NCBI GenBank assembly: GCA_020633205.1
Contig: JACKEB010000011.1
Location: 248,001-312,000 of the forward strand
DNA: 64,000 nt
Direction: 5' to 3'
Source: Polyangiaceae bacterium
GTDB taxonomy: Bacteria; Myxococcota_A; Polyangia; Polyangiales; Polyangiaceae
This document shows, one piece after another, positions 24,417 through 32,922 of this stretch. Position 1 is the first letter of the stretch, and each line of letters opens with the position of its first letter. The notes beneath the pieces were generated by a model that was given only the letters and a program-made list of their open reading frames with translations, made no database searches and had not been told where the DNA came from. The position numbers and the translations under genes were made by a program.

Positions 24417-25586
24417 ATGCCGTTTTCCGAGATTGACTCCGTGCCCTGGGACAAGCTTCACCATGCCTATGGTCAGGCAACCGACGTGCCGGATCTCTTG
24501 TGGTCCTTGATGGACCCCGAGCGCGCGTCCAAGGAGCTGCGTGAAGACGCGGCGAAGCACAACACCTCAATCTTCGATCGGGTGACGTATCACCTCTGGG
24601 GGAATGTCTTTCATCAGGGGACCGTGTGGCAGGCGAGTGCAGCGACGGTGCCTTTCTTTGCGGATATTCTCTTGGAGGGCCCAAGGGACCCCGCGCTGCA
24701 AGCTTTCGTGGTGTGCTATCTCCACCATCTCGCGATGAGCTATCCTCAAGATCGCTTCCCTTGCTGGGTCGATCCTGATGCAGACTTCGCCTCCGTGGCG
24801 GGGCAAGTGGCGCCAGCAGGAGAGCCAGACTACAGCGGTGATGTGCCCTATTTGATCTGGGTTCGCGACTGCTACGAGGCTGTCGAACAACATATCGAAG
24901 CAGTGTTGCCCTGCTTGAATTCGGAGTCGGATCAGGTCGCCGGAGAAGTGATTGCGCTCTGCGCATCGTTTCCGCGCGTCAAAACACAGACGGTTCCGCT
25001 CTTGCAACCGCTAGCTCGGGGGGAGGGGGTGAGGAGCGCCTGGGCGGCGCTGTCTCTGGCGATCTTGAGTGGCGCGAGTGTCCTACCGGATGCGCTGCGC
25101 CTGGCGAAGTCGAGTGATCGCACGATAGCGATCCACGGCGCGTGCGCGGCGGTATTGGCCGACGCCGCCTCTGTACCGATTGAGCTGCTGGGGGTGATCT
25201 TCGAGCCGCTGCCAGAGGAGTTGGCTGAGGCTGAGTCACCTCACGCGGAGACGCTTCAGAGCTTGGTTGCCCGCTGCCTGGTACAGCTACCCGACGAGCA
25301 CCGGGCAGCCGCGGTCTCAGCCGTTGCTCGGCAGCATCGGGGCTGCGAAGCGCCTGCCGGGCTGACCCTGACTGCGAGCTTGCTGCAGCTGGCGTTCGGT
25401 GCATCTCAAGTTCCAAAGCGGGCCAGTGAGCTCAACCACACGCAGCGGGAGGCGCTCGAGGCGATTCGCGATCACGGTGCGTTCCTTTGGCGGGGCTCCG
25501 TGTTTGGCAACTACGCCTCGATGATGCGTGGTTGGGGACTGCCGACAACGGCAGCGGCGCTCGGTGAGTGGCTGAAGGGCAACTGA
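24417..25586 (+). CDS. HEAT-repeat-like protein
   Basis: A 389-residue soluble helical protein beginning at ATG 24417, the first codon after which the sequence looks native (MPFSEIDSVPWDKLHHAYGQ). Pairs of antiparallel helices recur, such as DPALQAFVVCYLHHLAMSY, VIALCASFPRVKTQTVPLLQPL and IAIHGACAAVLADAASVPIE, which fits a HEAT or ARM-like superhelix. The opening GQATDVPDLLWSL with TIYDRVTYHLW-like sequence is common in immunity-type HEAT proteins of polymorphic toxin systems, but no toxin gene is adjacent. Protein-protein interaction role is likely; partner unknown. Confidence 0.65.
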   Translation: MPFSEIDSVPWDKLHHAYGQATDVPDLLWSLMDPERASKELREDAAKHNTSIFDRVTYHLWGNVFHQGTVWQASAATVPFFADILLEGPRDPALQAFVVCYLHHLAMSYPQDRFPCWVDPDADFASVAGQVAPAGEPDYSGDVPYLIWVRDCYEAVEQHIEAVLPCLNSESDQVAGEVIALCASFPRVKTQTVPLLQPLARGEGVRSAWAALSLAILSGASVLPDALRLAKSSDRTIAIHGACAAVLADAASVPIELLGVIFEPLPEELAEAESPHAETLQSLVARCLVQLPDEHRAAAVSAVARQHRGCEAPAGLTLTASLLQLAFGASQVPKRASELNHTQREALEAIRDHGAFLWRGSVFGNYASMMRGWGLPTTAAALGEWLKGN

Positions 25587-25664
25587 ATGAGAGTAACGTA
25601 GGCGCGTTGTCGCCGCGGCGGCCTCGCTTGCGTTGAGTGCACCAGTTCCCTATGCACTGGAACC

Positions 25665-26312
25665 ATGCAGCTCACGGGTCGCAGCAGCTCACACTTCACT
25701 CGGGTGGTACGCATCGTGGCTCACGAGCTCGGCGTACCGGTGACCCTGGTTCCGGTCTTCGATTTGACCCAGGTCGACGCGGATTGTTACGGAGACAATC
25801 CGACGTTGAAGATCCCGATGTTGCGGGAGAGCGTTGATGGAGAGCCGCTCTTTGGTACCATGAACATCTGTCGGCGCCTGGCTGAGCATGCCGCAGAGCG
25901 CAGTGGCAAGGCATCCAACATCATCTGGCCCGAGACGCTGACGACCCACCTCAGCCGCAACGCCAGCGAGCTCGTGTGGCACGCCATGGCGGCTCAGGTG
26001 CAGCTGGTGTTCGGAACCGGCATCGGAAAGCTAGACGCGGACAACATCTTCTTCCTCAAGGGCAAGCGTGGCTTCGAAGGCTCTCTCGCCTGGCTAGAAA
26101 GCCACCTGGAAAGCGTGCTCGAGGAACTCCCACCCGACCGCCTGACGAGCCTGTGCGAAGTGGCCTTGTTCTGTGTGCTGGATCACATCCAGTGGCGTGA
26201 GACGCTGCCTCTCGAGGCGTATCCTCGACTACGCGTCTTCGCGCAGGAGTTCGCAACACGGGAGTCCGCTCGCGCGACGGCGTATCAATTCGATGTTCCG
26301 CCCGCTAGCTGA
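25665..26312 (+). CDS. Glutathione S-transferase-like protein
   Basis: The N-terminal 80 residues match a thioredoxin-fold GST domain: SSSHFTRVVRIVAHELGVP is the first strand-helix unit with a serine where the catalytic residue is expected, and NPTLKIPMLR carries the cis-proline that contacts glutathione. The all-helical C-terminal domain (about 90-215) follows. ATG at 25665. The gene is monocistronic and its stop lies 2 bp from the stop of the convergent Cys-rich lipoprotein. Glutathione use is inferred; some bacterial GST-fold proteins have no such activity. Confidence 0.65.
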   Translation: MQLTGRSSSHFTRVVRIVAHELGVPVTLVPVFDLTQVDADCYGDNPTLKIPMLRESVDGEPLFGTMNICRRLAEHAAERSGKASNIIWPETLTTHLSRNASELVWHAMAAQVQLVFGTGIGKLDADNIFFLKGKRGFEGSLAWLESHLESVLEELPPDRLTSLCEVALFCVLDHIQWRETLPLEAYPRLRVFAQEFATRESARATAYQFDVPPAS

Positions 26313-26314
26313 GT

Positions 26315-27304
26315 TCACTGACAGTTCAGTTCCTGGCGCTTGCTCTCGACGCTGGCGATGCAGGCGGTGATGCGATCCGTGAGATCCGATTGCGCGGTAG
26401 TGGCTGCCTGCTGGAGTTGGTCGTAGCGATTCTTCAGGGCGTCACAGTCGCTCGGGACGACGCAGTCTTCGGTTGGTACTTCTGACGGCGCGATGCAGAA
26501 GCCTGAGCCGCTGCAGTCAGCGGACTTCGAGCAATTGCAGGTGCCGTCCTCCTCCGTGCAGGACTCGACGTTCGAGGCGACGCACGTGTCTGCCACCAAA
26601 GCTGGCAAGAAGCAGACTTGGTCTCCTTCACAGTCACTGCTCTGCTCACAAGGCTGACGCGCGCAGCCTTCGGAGTCGAAACGGGCGGTTGGGCCGCCGC
26701 AAGTCTCGCTGGCGCAGACTGACTCCTTCGAGCACGAGACCTGGGCGGCGCACGGGGCGTTGTTGCAGGCGAGCTCGATCTGACGCTTACGCATTTCCGT
26801 GAGGCAGGAATCGACTTGTAGGGCCACGTCCTCCTCTGGTGTGAAGACCCCGTGGAACTTCGAGTACTCGAGGTTCTCGATGCGATCCTTCAGGCTGTTG
26901 CAGTCGTCCGGGACGACACACGTATCCTCCGGGATTTCGGCTTCCGGTACGCAGAGGCCACCGCCACCGCAGTCGGCCGTCCCACCGCAGGTGCAGCGCC
27001 CCTCATAGATCTCGCAGCTGCGGCCACTGGGTAGGCAGGTGTTCTCCACCAGGCCTGGCAAGAAGCAGACTTCACCCGTCGCGCATTGGCTGCTGGCGGT
27101 GCAATTCCGGCGGATGCAGCCGTCGGCGTTGAAGCGTGCTGTCGCGGCGCCACCACACTTGGCGACTGCGCAGAGCTCCTCCACGGTGCAAGTCGACTGG
27201 CCATCACACGCGCCGACTCGCGCTTCCTCCGGTGTGGAACTCGAACAGCCTCCCACGACTCCGAGCGCGCAACCCAAGATCGCCAGCGGCGCGAACAGCT
27301 TCAT
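26315..27304 (-). CDS. Cys-rich lipoprotein with two internal repeats, copy 1
   Basis: The ATG at 27304 gives a 329-residue lipoprotein (signal MKLFAPLAILGCALGVVGGC). The mature part holds two units of about 150 residues, each with a Cys-rich block (ELCAVAKCGG, CFLPGLVENTC, CTCGGTADCGGGGLC) ending in EDTCVVPDDCNSLK, followed by a helical segment that closes with a Cys. The protein at 52852-53817 has the same two-unit plan and many identical blocks. The cysteines, over 35 of them, must form disulfides outside the cytoplasm. The family is unknown to me; spacing resembles EGF-like or protease-inhibitor folds without matching them. Confidence 0.8.
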   Translation of the reverse strand: MKLFAPLAILGCALGVVGGCSSSTPEEARVGACDGQSTCTVEELCAVAKCGGAATARFNADGCIRRNCTASSQCATGEVCFLPGLVENTCLPSGRSCEIYEGRCTCGGTADCGGGGLCVPEAEIPEDTCVVPDDCNSLKDRIENLEYSKFHGVFTPEEDVALQVDSCLTEMRKRQIELACNNAPCAAQVSCSKESVCASETCGGPTARFDSEGCARQPCEQSSDCEGDQVCFLPALVADTCVASNVESCTEEDGTCNCSKSADCSGSGFCIAPSEVPTEDCVVPSDCDALKNRYDQLQQAATTAQSDLTDRITACIASVESKRQELNCQ

Positions 27305-27408
27305 ACGGAGCACGCTGTCCCAGGTCCGCGCGGAACGCCAGCTCGCGTTTGACACTCGGTGAATTGTTGTTTCGTTCGCGCCTCCGGGCGCGAACTTCAC
27401 GGCGAGGA

Positions 27409-28539
27409 CTACAAACTCAAGAGGTAGTCGTACACGCCGGCCTCGCCGGCTTTCCAGATTGCGTGGGCCATGCCGGGAATGCGGCAAGTCGCCACCTCGG
27501 CGTTGGCATCGCAGCCGAGGAAGCGCTGGCAGGGTGATGGGTCGCGCGCTTCGGTTTGAGTGCTGCATCCGGCGCGCTGGCGGAAGCCTTCCACCGTGGC
27601 GGCTTCGTCGGCGTGGCGGGTGGTGTCGTCTTCACCCATCACGCTCAACACCATCACGCTGCCCTTGCACTGCTGGCTCGAAGCGGAGTGATCCGGATCG
27701 CACACGCCTGCTCCGTAGGAGAAGCAGCGGCCGGCGTTGGGCATGATCGCGCGCAGCTTATCCCCGCGGAGACATCCCAGGTGGAAGGCCATCTGGGCAC
27801 CGTTGCTGTGCCCCATGGCGAACACGCGGTTTAGATCGATGCAGTAGTTGTTCGATAGTTCGTCCAGCACCTGATCGAAGAGCTGAACGCTGTCGTCCAG
27901 GTTGAAGGGGACGAAATGGTTCGAGTCCCACTCTGGGGTTGTCCAGCCTTGAGGCGCGACCTGAATCGACGTGCCGCCGTGGGCCTCGCTGAAGTCATCG
28001 AACTTGAACTGGTTGGTGTTCGCGGTGCCGCCCGCGCCGTGATAGGTGAAGACCAGTGCGATGGGCTTGGTCTCGTCGTAGGCCTTGGGCACGAAGAGAT
28101 CGTATCCGCGAGGTACGCCGTTGACGCTGCTGCTTTGCCCTGGGAGCTTGCCCGTGGCGGCGCCGGTCTTGCCGCAGCCCGCGCTGGGGAGCACCGCGAG
28201 GTTCGTGCCCCCCCCGCTGCCTGCGCTGCCACTGCTGCCGCCAGCACTACTGCCTCCGGCACTGCTACCAGCAGCACTGCTGCCTCCAGCGCTCGCGCCG
28301 CTGCTCCCGCCGCTGCTTCCCGCGCCTGCGCTGCCGCCAGAGCTTCCTGCGCTGCCACCAGCGCCTGAATTGCCTCCAGCGGCGCTGCCACCGCTGCTGC
28401 TCCCGCCGTTTGCACCAAGGCCAGCGTTTCCGCCGTCTCCAGCTGAGCCGCCTGACGCCCCAGCGCCACCGGCGCCGTCGTCGCTCCCGCTACAACCAAC
28501 GAGCAACACCAAGGCACACAAGCAGGGAGGGAGGCGCAT
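27409..28539 (-). CDS. PHB-depolymerase/LpqC-like esterase lipoprotein
   Basis: A 376-residue lipoprotein (lipobox LLVGC, cysteine at 16). Residues 17 to about 110 are a Gly/Ser/Ala linker of near-repeats (GGSSAGGSS type). The catalytic domain is an alpha/beta hydrolase of the feruloyl-esterase/PHB-depolymerase group: YHGAGG oxyanion loop, GHSNGAQM nucleophile elbow, GEDDTT with the acid, and GMAHAIW with the histidine. Six cysteines suggest disulfides. Likely an outer-surface esterase acting on polymers or plant-derived esters. The linker DNA is itself repetitive (about 28205-28490). Confidence 0.85.
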   Translation of the reverse strand: MRLPPCLCALVLLVGCSGSDDGAGGAGASGGSAGDGGNAGLGANGGSSSGGSAAGGNSGAGGSAGSSGGSAGAGSSGGSSGASAGGSSAAGSSAGGSSAGGSSGSAGSGGGTNLAVLPSAGCGKTGAATGKLPGQSSSVNGVPRGYDLFVPKAYDETKPIALVFTYHGAGGTANTNQFKFDDFSEAHGGTSIQVAPQGWTTPEWDSNHFVPFNLDDSVQLFDQVLDELSNNYCIDLNRVFAMGHSNGAQMAFHLGCLRGDKLRAIMPNAGRCFSYGAGVCDPDHSASSQQCKGSVMVLSVMGEDDTTRHADEAATVEGFRQRAGCSTQTEARDPSPCQRFLGCDANAEVATCRIPGMAHAIWKAGEAGVYDYLLSL

Positions 28540-28989
28540 GGCCTCAAGGGTAGCGGTGAAGATCGCGGAGTGCCACCTCTGCGCGTAGTCGGCTCAGCGT
28601 GGACGCTCCCCCCCAAAAAAGGCGCCACGGAAAGCTACGGTATCCGCAATCGCCAGGCCATCTCGAGGCGCTGGCTCGGACTATCGGTGCCCGGCTGCGC
28701 TGGGCGTCCGCTGGCTACCCTGAGGATGGTCGAGCGTTTCCGTGGGGGACTTGCTTCGTTCGCGCCCGTTGATGAAGGACGGCAATGCGGACATCGCGTT
28801 CGGGAATCACGGGGTGGGAGTCGCCCTGAACGTCCCGCGTTATTACGCTGAGCGATACACGACCTTCCCTTAGCGCCGAACCTGAGCGTAGTTCGACTTA
28901 TAGCGCTGAAACACAACGGGCTCGCGATTGGGAATGCGTATGAGCCACGGTGTTGACGCTCTATGCACATGTCGGCCTAGACTTCGTTC
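28540..28989. other. Divergent intergenic region with a short coding remnant
   Basis: These 450 bases separate the esterase lipoprotein and the RHS gene, so promoters for both must lie here. On the plus strand a 43-codon frame at 28742-28873 (GTG to TAG) contains KDGNADIAFGNHGVGVALNV, which looks like the C-terminus of a real protein; a stop in frame just upstream shows that only the end remains. I read it as a fragment left by an earlier gene. No other gene is supported. Confidence 0.35.
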
Positions 28990-31900
28990 ATGGCACGCAC
29001 CGCTCCGGTTCCGAACCTCCCAGCGATTCCCGGAATGAACCCCGGTCTCTTCGCCGCTGGCGCCGGCTCCGGTGGTGGAGGCAACGGCGGGAAAGATGGG
29101 AAGGGCGGTAAAGACGGCAAGGGAGGTAAGGGCGACAAGGATGACAAGAACGGTAAGGGCGAGGGGAACAATGCTGATGGATCCGGAGAAGGATCCGGCG
29201 GTGGATGCCCGAATCCCAAACATGGCAATAACGGCACGACCGCAGGCGATCCGGTGGACTTCAGCAGCGGCCGCGTGTTTACCGTCGCGGCAACTGACGT
29301 AGTCCTCACGGGGCCGATGACATTCCTCATTCAGAGGAGCTACGACAGCCTCCGCAAGGATCGTGACATCGGGCTTGGACCGGGTTGGACGCACTCCTTG
29401 GGGTGGCAGATCCACGCCGGGCGGCGCCGACTCAAGCTGTGGAATGGCCACGGGAATCAGTTCGAGGTGCCGCTGCCCGAGCGGGTCGGCGAAGCACGGG
29501 TTGGAGATCTGCGGATCACCAAGACTCCCAATGGCTTTCGTGTGGTGGATGGGGCGGCTTCGCTCACCTATCTGTTTGAGCCAGAGCTGCCTGGCTCCGC
29601 TGGCTCCGGCAAGTCGGGTGCATGGTATGTGCTTAGCGCCGTGTTAGATCCGTACGGAAATGGGGTCAGGTGCCACTACGCTGGACCTGAGCTTCAGCAG
29701 TTTTCCGACGCCGCGGGTCGCGTGGGGCGCGTCGTGCGAAACGCAGGCAAGATAGTCGCGTTCGAAATCCAAAACGAGCACGGGCACTGGGTGCGCTTTC
29801 GCTCGTATGGCTACGACTCTGCGGGCAACCTCGCAAGTGCGACGGATTCCTACGGGAATGCGGTTTCATACACCTACGACGAGGCTCACCGCTTGCTCTC
29901 CCACTCGAGTGCTACGGGGCTAGTCACGCGCTATCGCTACAATCAGCTTGGCCGCTGCTTCGAGACCTGGTGTGAGCCACCCCCCGGTGATCAGTGCCTG
30001 GATCAAGACGTTCCGGATGTACTCGCCGACGGAAGTCCAGCCAGGGGCTATCTGCATCACCGGATCGAGTATGGAGACGATGGCTACGTAGAAGTCGTCA
30101 CCTCGCGCAGCTTGAGGCGCTACCACGTGCAGAACGGGGCGCTGGAGCGGGTCATCTTTGGGGACGGCGTCCATGAATCCCACTACGACGACGACGGCAA
30201 TCACGTCGACTATGAGGACGGCGTGGGGGCGATCTGGGAGTGGAAGTACGATGAGCGCGGGTTGTGTACCGCGGAGATTGATCCACTCGGAAATGAATCG
30301 CGCTGGGAGTACGACGACCGCGGTCACCTCGTTCGTGCGGTCTATCCAACCAATACGCTGGACTATGTCCGCAACGATCAGGGTGACCTGCTCCAAGCGT
30401 CGGACCTGATGGGTGCGCTCGTGAGTTACGAACGGGATGTCTTCGGGCAGATCGTGAGAGCGGTGTCACCGAACGGGACCACGCGCTTCGAGTACGATTC
30501 CATGGGCAACCCCGTGAAGATCACCGAGCCCAACGGCGGCAGCCGCGAGCTCTCCTACAACTACTTTGGCTTGCTGACCCAGGAGATCGACGAACACGGC
30601 AATCGCACGGTGTATGGCTACGGGCGCCAGCGCGAGCTCTTGAGCGTGGTGATGCCTGACGGTGGCCGCATGGACTACGCGTACAACCCGGACGGCCATC
30701 TCACTCAGATCGTCTCCCCGCTCGGCACGCAACAGCTGTTGTGGGGTGGCTACGATCTGGTGCACGCCGTGCGGAAGAACAACGGCGAAGTCGTGCACTT
30801 CCGCTACGACCGCGAGTGTTCGATGGTGCGTGTGATCAACGCCGCAGGCGAACATCATCGTATCCATCGCGACAGTGAAGGTCGTGTCGTCGAGGAAGAG
30901 ACCTTCGATGGTCGACGCCAGCGCTACACCGTTGACGCCATGGGGCAGCTGGTACGGGTCGAGGACCCACTCGGTGGCATCACGGACATCACGTATGACC
31001 CGCTAGGTAGGATTGCGGAGCGGGAGTTGCCCGACGGAACCGTCGAGCGCTTTACCTACGACTGGGTCGGGCGCACGCTGAGTGCTGACAACGACGTCGT
31101 GAAGACCGAGTTTGTCTACGATCCAAGAGGGCAACTGATACGTGAGGTTCAGAAGCTCGCGAGCGGCACCGAGACCATCGAGAGTGAGTACGATGACGTC
31201 GGGCGGGTGAGGATCTCGACGTCCTGTGGCTATCAGCTCGCTCAAACACTCACTCCCGGTGGAATGCCATTACTGCTCGATCTGGACGGACAGATCAGCC
31301 ATCTAGCCTGGGACGCGAGCGACGCGGAGGTCGAACATCGCTTCGCGAGCGGCGCCCACGTCCGCACTGTGTACGACCAGAACCGGCGCCTTGCCTTCAG
31401 GGAACTCTCCAAGGCGGCTGCGCCAAACACTCGCGAGCCGGAGTGGGTGGGGCGCAATCCCAACGCGGTTTTTGATCAGGCGTTTACCTGGATTCGAGGT
31501 ACGCAGCTTCCTGAGCAGGCTGCAGACAACGTGCTGGGTACCACGTCTTTCAAGCACGACCCTCTCGGTCAGATCTTGGAGCTGTCGAATCCGAAGTTCT
31601 CCACGGAAACTTTTGCCTATCAGCCAGACGGAAAGGTGCAACCGCAGGGCCGCGCGTGTATCTACGCTCCGGGTGGCCGCATCGACCAGGCAGGAAGTAC
31701 CCGCTACGAGTACGATGCCGCCCATCGCGTGGTCGCGAAGCATGTGGTTCGAGGAGACGCGACACTCAAGTTCGAGTTCGAATGGAATGCCGCCAACCTG
31801 GTCTCCGCCGTGGTGCTGCCGAGTGGCGATCGGTACGAGTACGTCTACGACTGCTTCGCGAGGCGGGTGGAGAAGCGGCACCATGACAGGGATGGCCTGC

Positions 31901-32913
31901 TCCTGAGGGTACAGCGCACCGTGTGGGATGGCGATGCACGCCTCCATGACGTGCAGGAGAGCGTGGAAGGCGAAGAGCGCACGCGTGAGGAACTCCTGAC
32001 CTTCGCCTACATGCCGGGTGAGCTCAACCCGTACGCGCACCGCAAGCAGGTGGGCAACGACAACGGGGACTGGGTCTACCACCTCAACGACCAAACGGGG
32101 CGCGCTCAGGCGTTGATTAATTCCGCGGGGCAATTGCTCACCGTCTATGAGCCCGCCGCGTTCGGCGAGTTGCACCCGCTACCTGGAGCGCAGGCGGATA
32201 CTCAGGCTCGCTTCACCGGTCACTGGGAAGACGAGGAGACGGGGATCTTCTACAACCGCTTTCGCTATTATGATCCGGAGGTTGGGCGCTATCTGAGTCC
32301 AGAACCGATTGGCCTCGCGGGGGGGACCGATGTCTTCGGCTACGCGCGCAACCGCCCCTTCGACTTCATAGACATCGATGGGCGCGCAGGAATGATGGCA
32401 ACGGGCTCCGGCGTGCGTGGTCGCGGCAGTGCGAGCACGGAAGGCATTCCCTCCTCGCGTCCTGGGCTCCTGCACCCCGTGGTGGAGGCGTCGCTCGCGC
32501 GACCCTCCCTGGCGGACTCTCACGGTTCGCCACGGAGTCCTGCGGCATGTGCTGAGCCGCGTCATCTCTCAGACTTCCTGCGGAGCCGTGAGCCTCCGCC
32601 CATCGATCCCAATGACATCGACACGGTGCAGAAGCACCTCAAAGACTACAAGGTGACTGCGCGCCAGAAGGACAACAAGAACAAGCGCGCGCCTTGTCCT
32701 AATTGCAGTCAGCTGTTCGCGAACCTCATGGCCAAGTATGGTGCGCCCGACCCCAAGAACATCGGGGAAGGGCGTCCGTTCCACAACTCGCGTCGCGAGA
32801 ACTGGACGAACTTCTCGCCCCCACCGGCGGGGCGTCGTGGACGTGGGCCGGGCGGTTGGCCCTACAAGTCCTACGATCAGGCGCTTCAGACCTTCAGAGA
32901 CAGAAACGGCTGA
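28990..32913 (+). CDS. RHS polymorphic toxin with predicted deaminase tip
   Basis: A 1307-residue RHS protein. Residues 1-80 are a Gly/Lys/Asp-rich low-complexity leader without a signal peptide. A DUF6531-type domain starts at about 86 (DPVDFSSGRVF), then come many YD-type repeats (RYRYNQLG, YEYDAAHR and the like) up to the RHS core end near 1074-1131 (RFTGHWEDEETGIFYNRFRY, ending RPFDFIDIDG). The variable tip, 1132-1307, has CAE at 1187-1189 and PCPNC at 1235-1239: the zinc-binding and proton-shuttle motifs of nucleic-acid deaminase toxins of the YwqJ-like or Pput_2613-like type. Export route (type VI or other) is not visible; no VgrG or PAAR gene is near. Confidence 0.88.
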   Translation: MARTAPVPNLPAIPGMNPGLFAAGAGSGGGGNGGKDGKGGKDGKGGKGDKDDKNGKGEGNNADGSGEGSGGGCPNPKHGNNGTTAGDPVDFSSGRVFTVAATDVVLTGPMTFLIQRSYDSLRKDRDIGLGPGWTHSLGWQIHAGRRRLKLWNGHGNQFEVPLPERVGEARVGDLRITKTPNGFRVVDGAASLTYLFEPELPGSAGSGKSGAWYVLSAVLDPYGNGVRCHYAGPELQQFSDAAGRVGRVVRNAGKIVAFEIQNEHGHWVRFRSYGYDSAGNLASATDSYGNAVSYTYDEAHRLLSHSSATGLVTRYRYNQLGRCFETWCEPPPGDQCLDQDVPDVLADGSPARGYLHHRIEYGDDGYVEVVTSRSLRRYHVQNGALERVIFGDGVHESHYDDDGNHVDYEDGVGAIWEWKYDERGLCTAEIDPLGNESRWEYDDRGHLVRAVYPTNTLDYVRNDQGDLLQASDLMGALVSYERDVFGQIVRAVSPNGTTRFEYDSMGNPVKITEPNGGSRELSYNYFGLLTQEIDEHGNRTVYGYGRQRELLSVVMPDGGRMDYAYNPDGHLTQIVSPLGTQQLLWGGYDLVHAVRKNNGEVVHFRYDRECSMVRVINAAGEHHRIHRDSEGRVVEEETFDGRRQRYTVDAMGQLVRVEDPLGGITDITYDPLGRIAERELPDGTVERFTYDWVGRTLSADNDVVKTEFVYDPRGQLIREVQKLASGTETIESEYDDVGRVRISTSCGYQLAQTLTPGGMPLLLDLDGQISHLAWDASDAEVEHRFASGAHVRTVYDQNRRLAFRELSKAAAPNTREPEWVGRNPNAVFDQAFTWIRGTQLPEQAADNVLGTTSFKHDPLGQILELSNPKFSTETFAYQPDGKVQPQGRACIYAPGGRIDQAGSTRYEYDAAHRVVAKHVVRGDATLKFEFEWNAANLVSAVVLPSGDRYEYVYDCFARRVEKRHHDRDGLLLRVQRTVWDGDARLHDVQESVEGEERTREELLTFAYMPGELNPYAHRKQVGNDNGDWVYHLNDQTGRAQALINSAGQLLTVYEPAAFGELHPLPGAQADTQARFTGHWEDEETGIFYNRFRYYDPEVGRYLSPEPIGLAGGTDVFGYARNRPFDFIDIDGRAGMMATGSGVRGRGSASTEGIPSSRPGLLHPVVEASLARPSLADSHGSPRSPAACAEPRHLSDFLRSREPPPIDPNDIDTVQKHLKDYKVTARQKDNKNKRAPCPNCSQLFANLMAKYGAPDPKNIGEGRPFHNSRRENWTNFSPPPAGRRGRGPGGWPYKSYDQALQTFRDRNG

Positions 32914-32922
32914 AACTGACTC

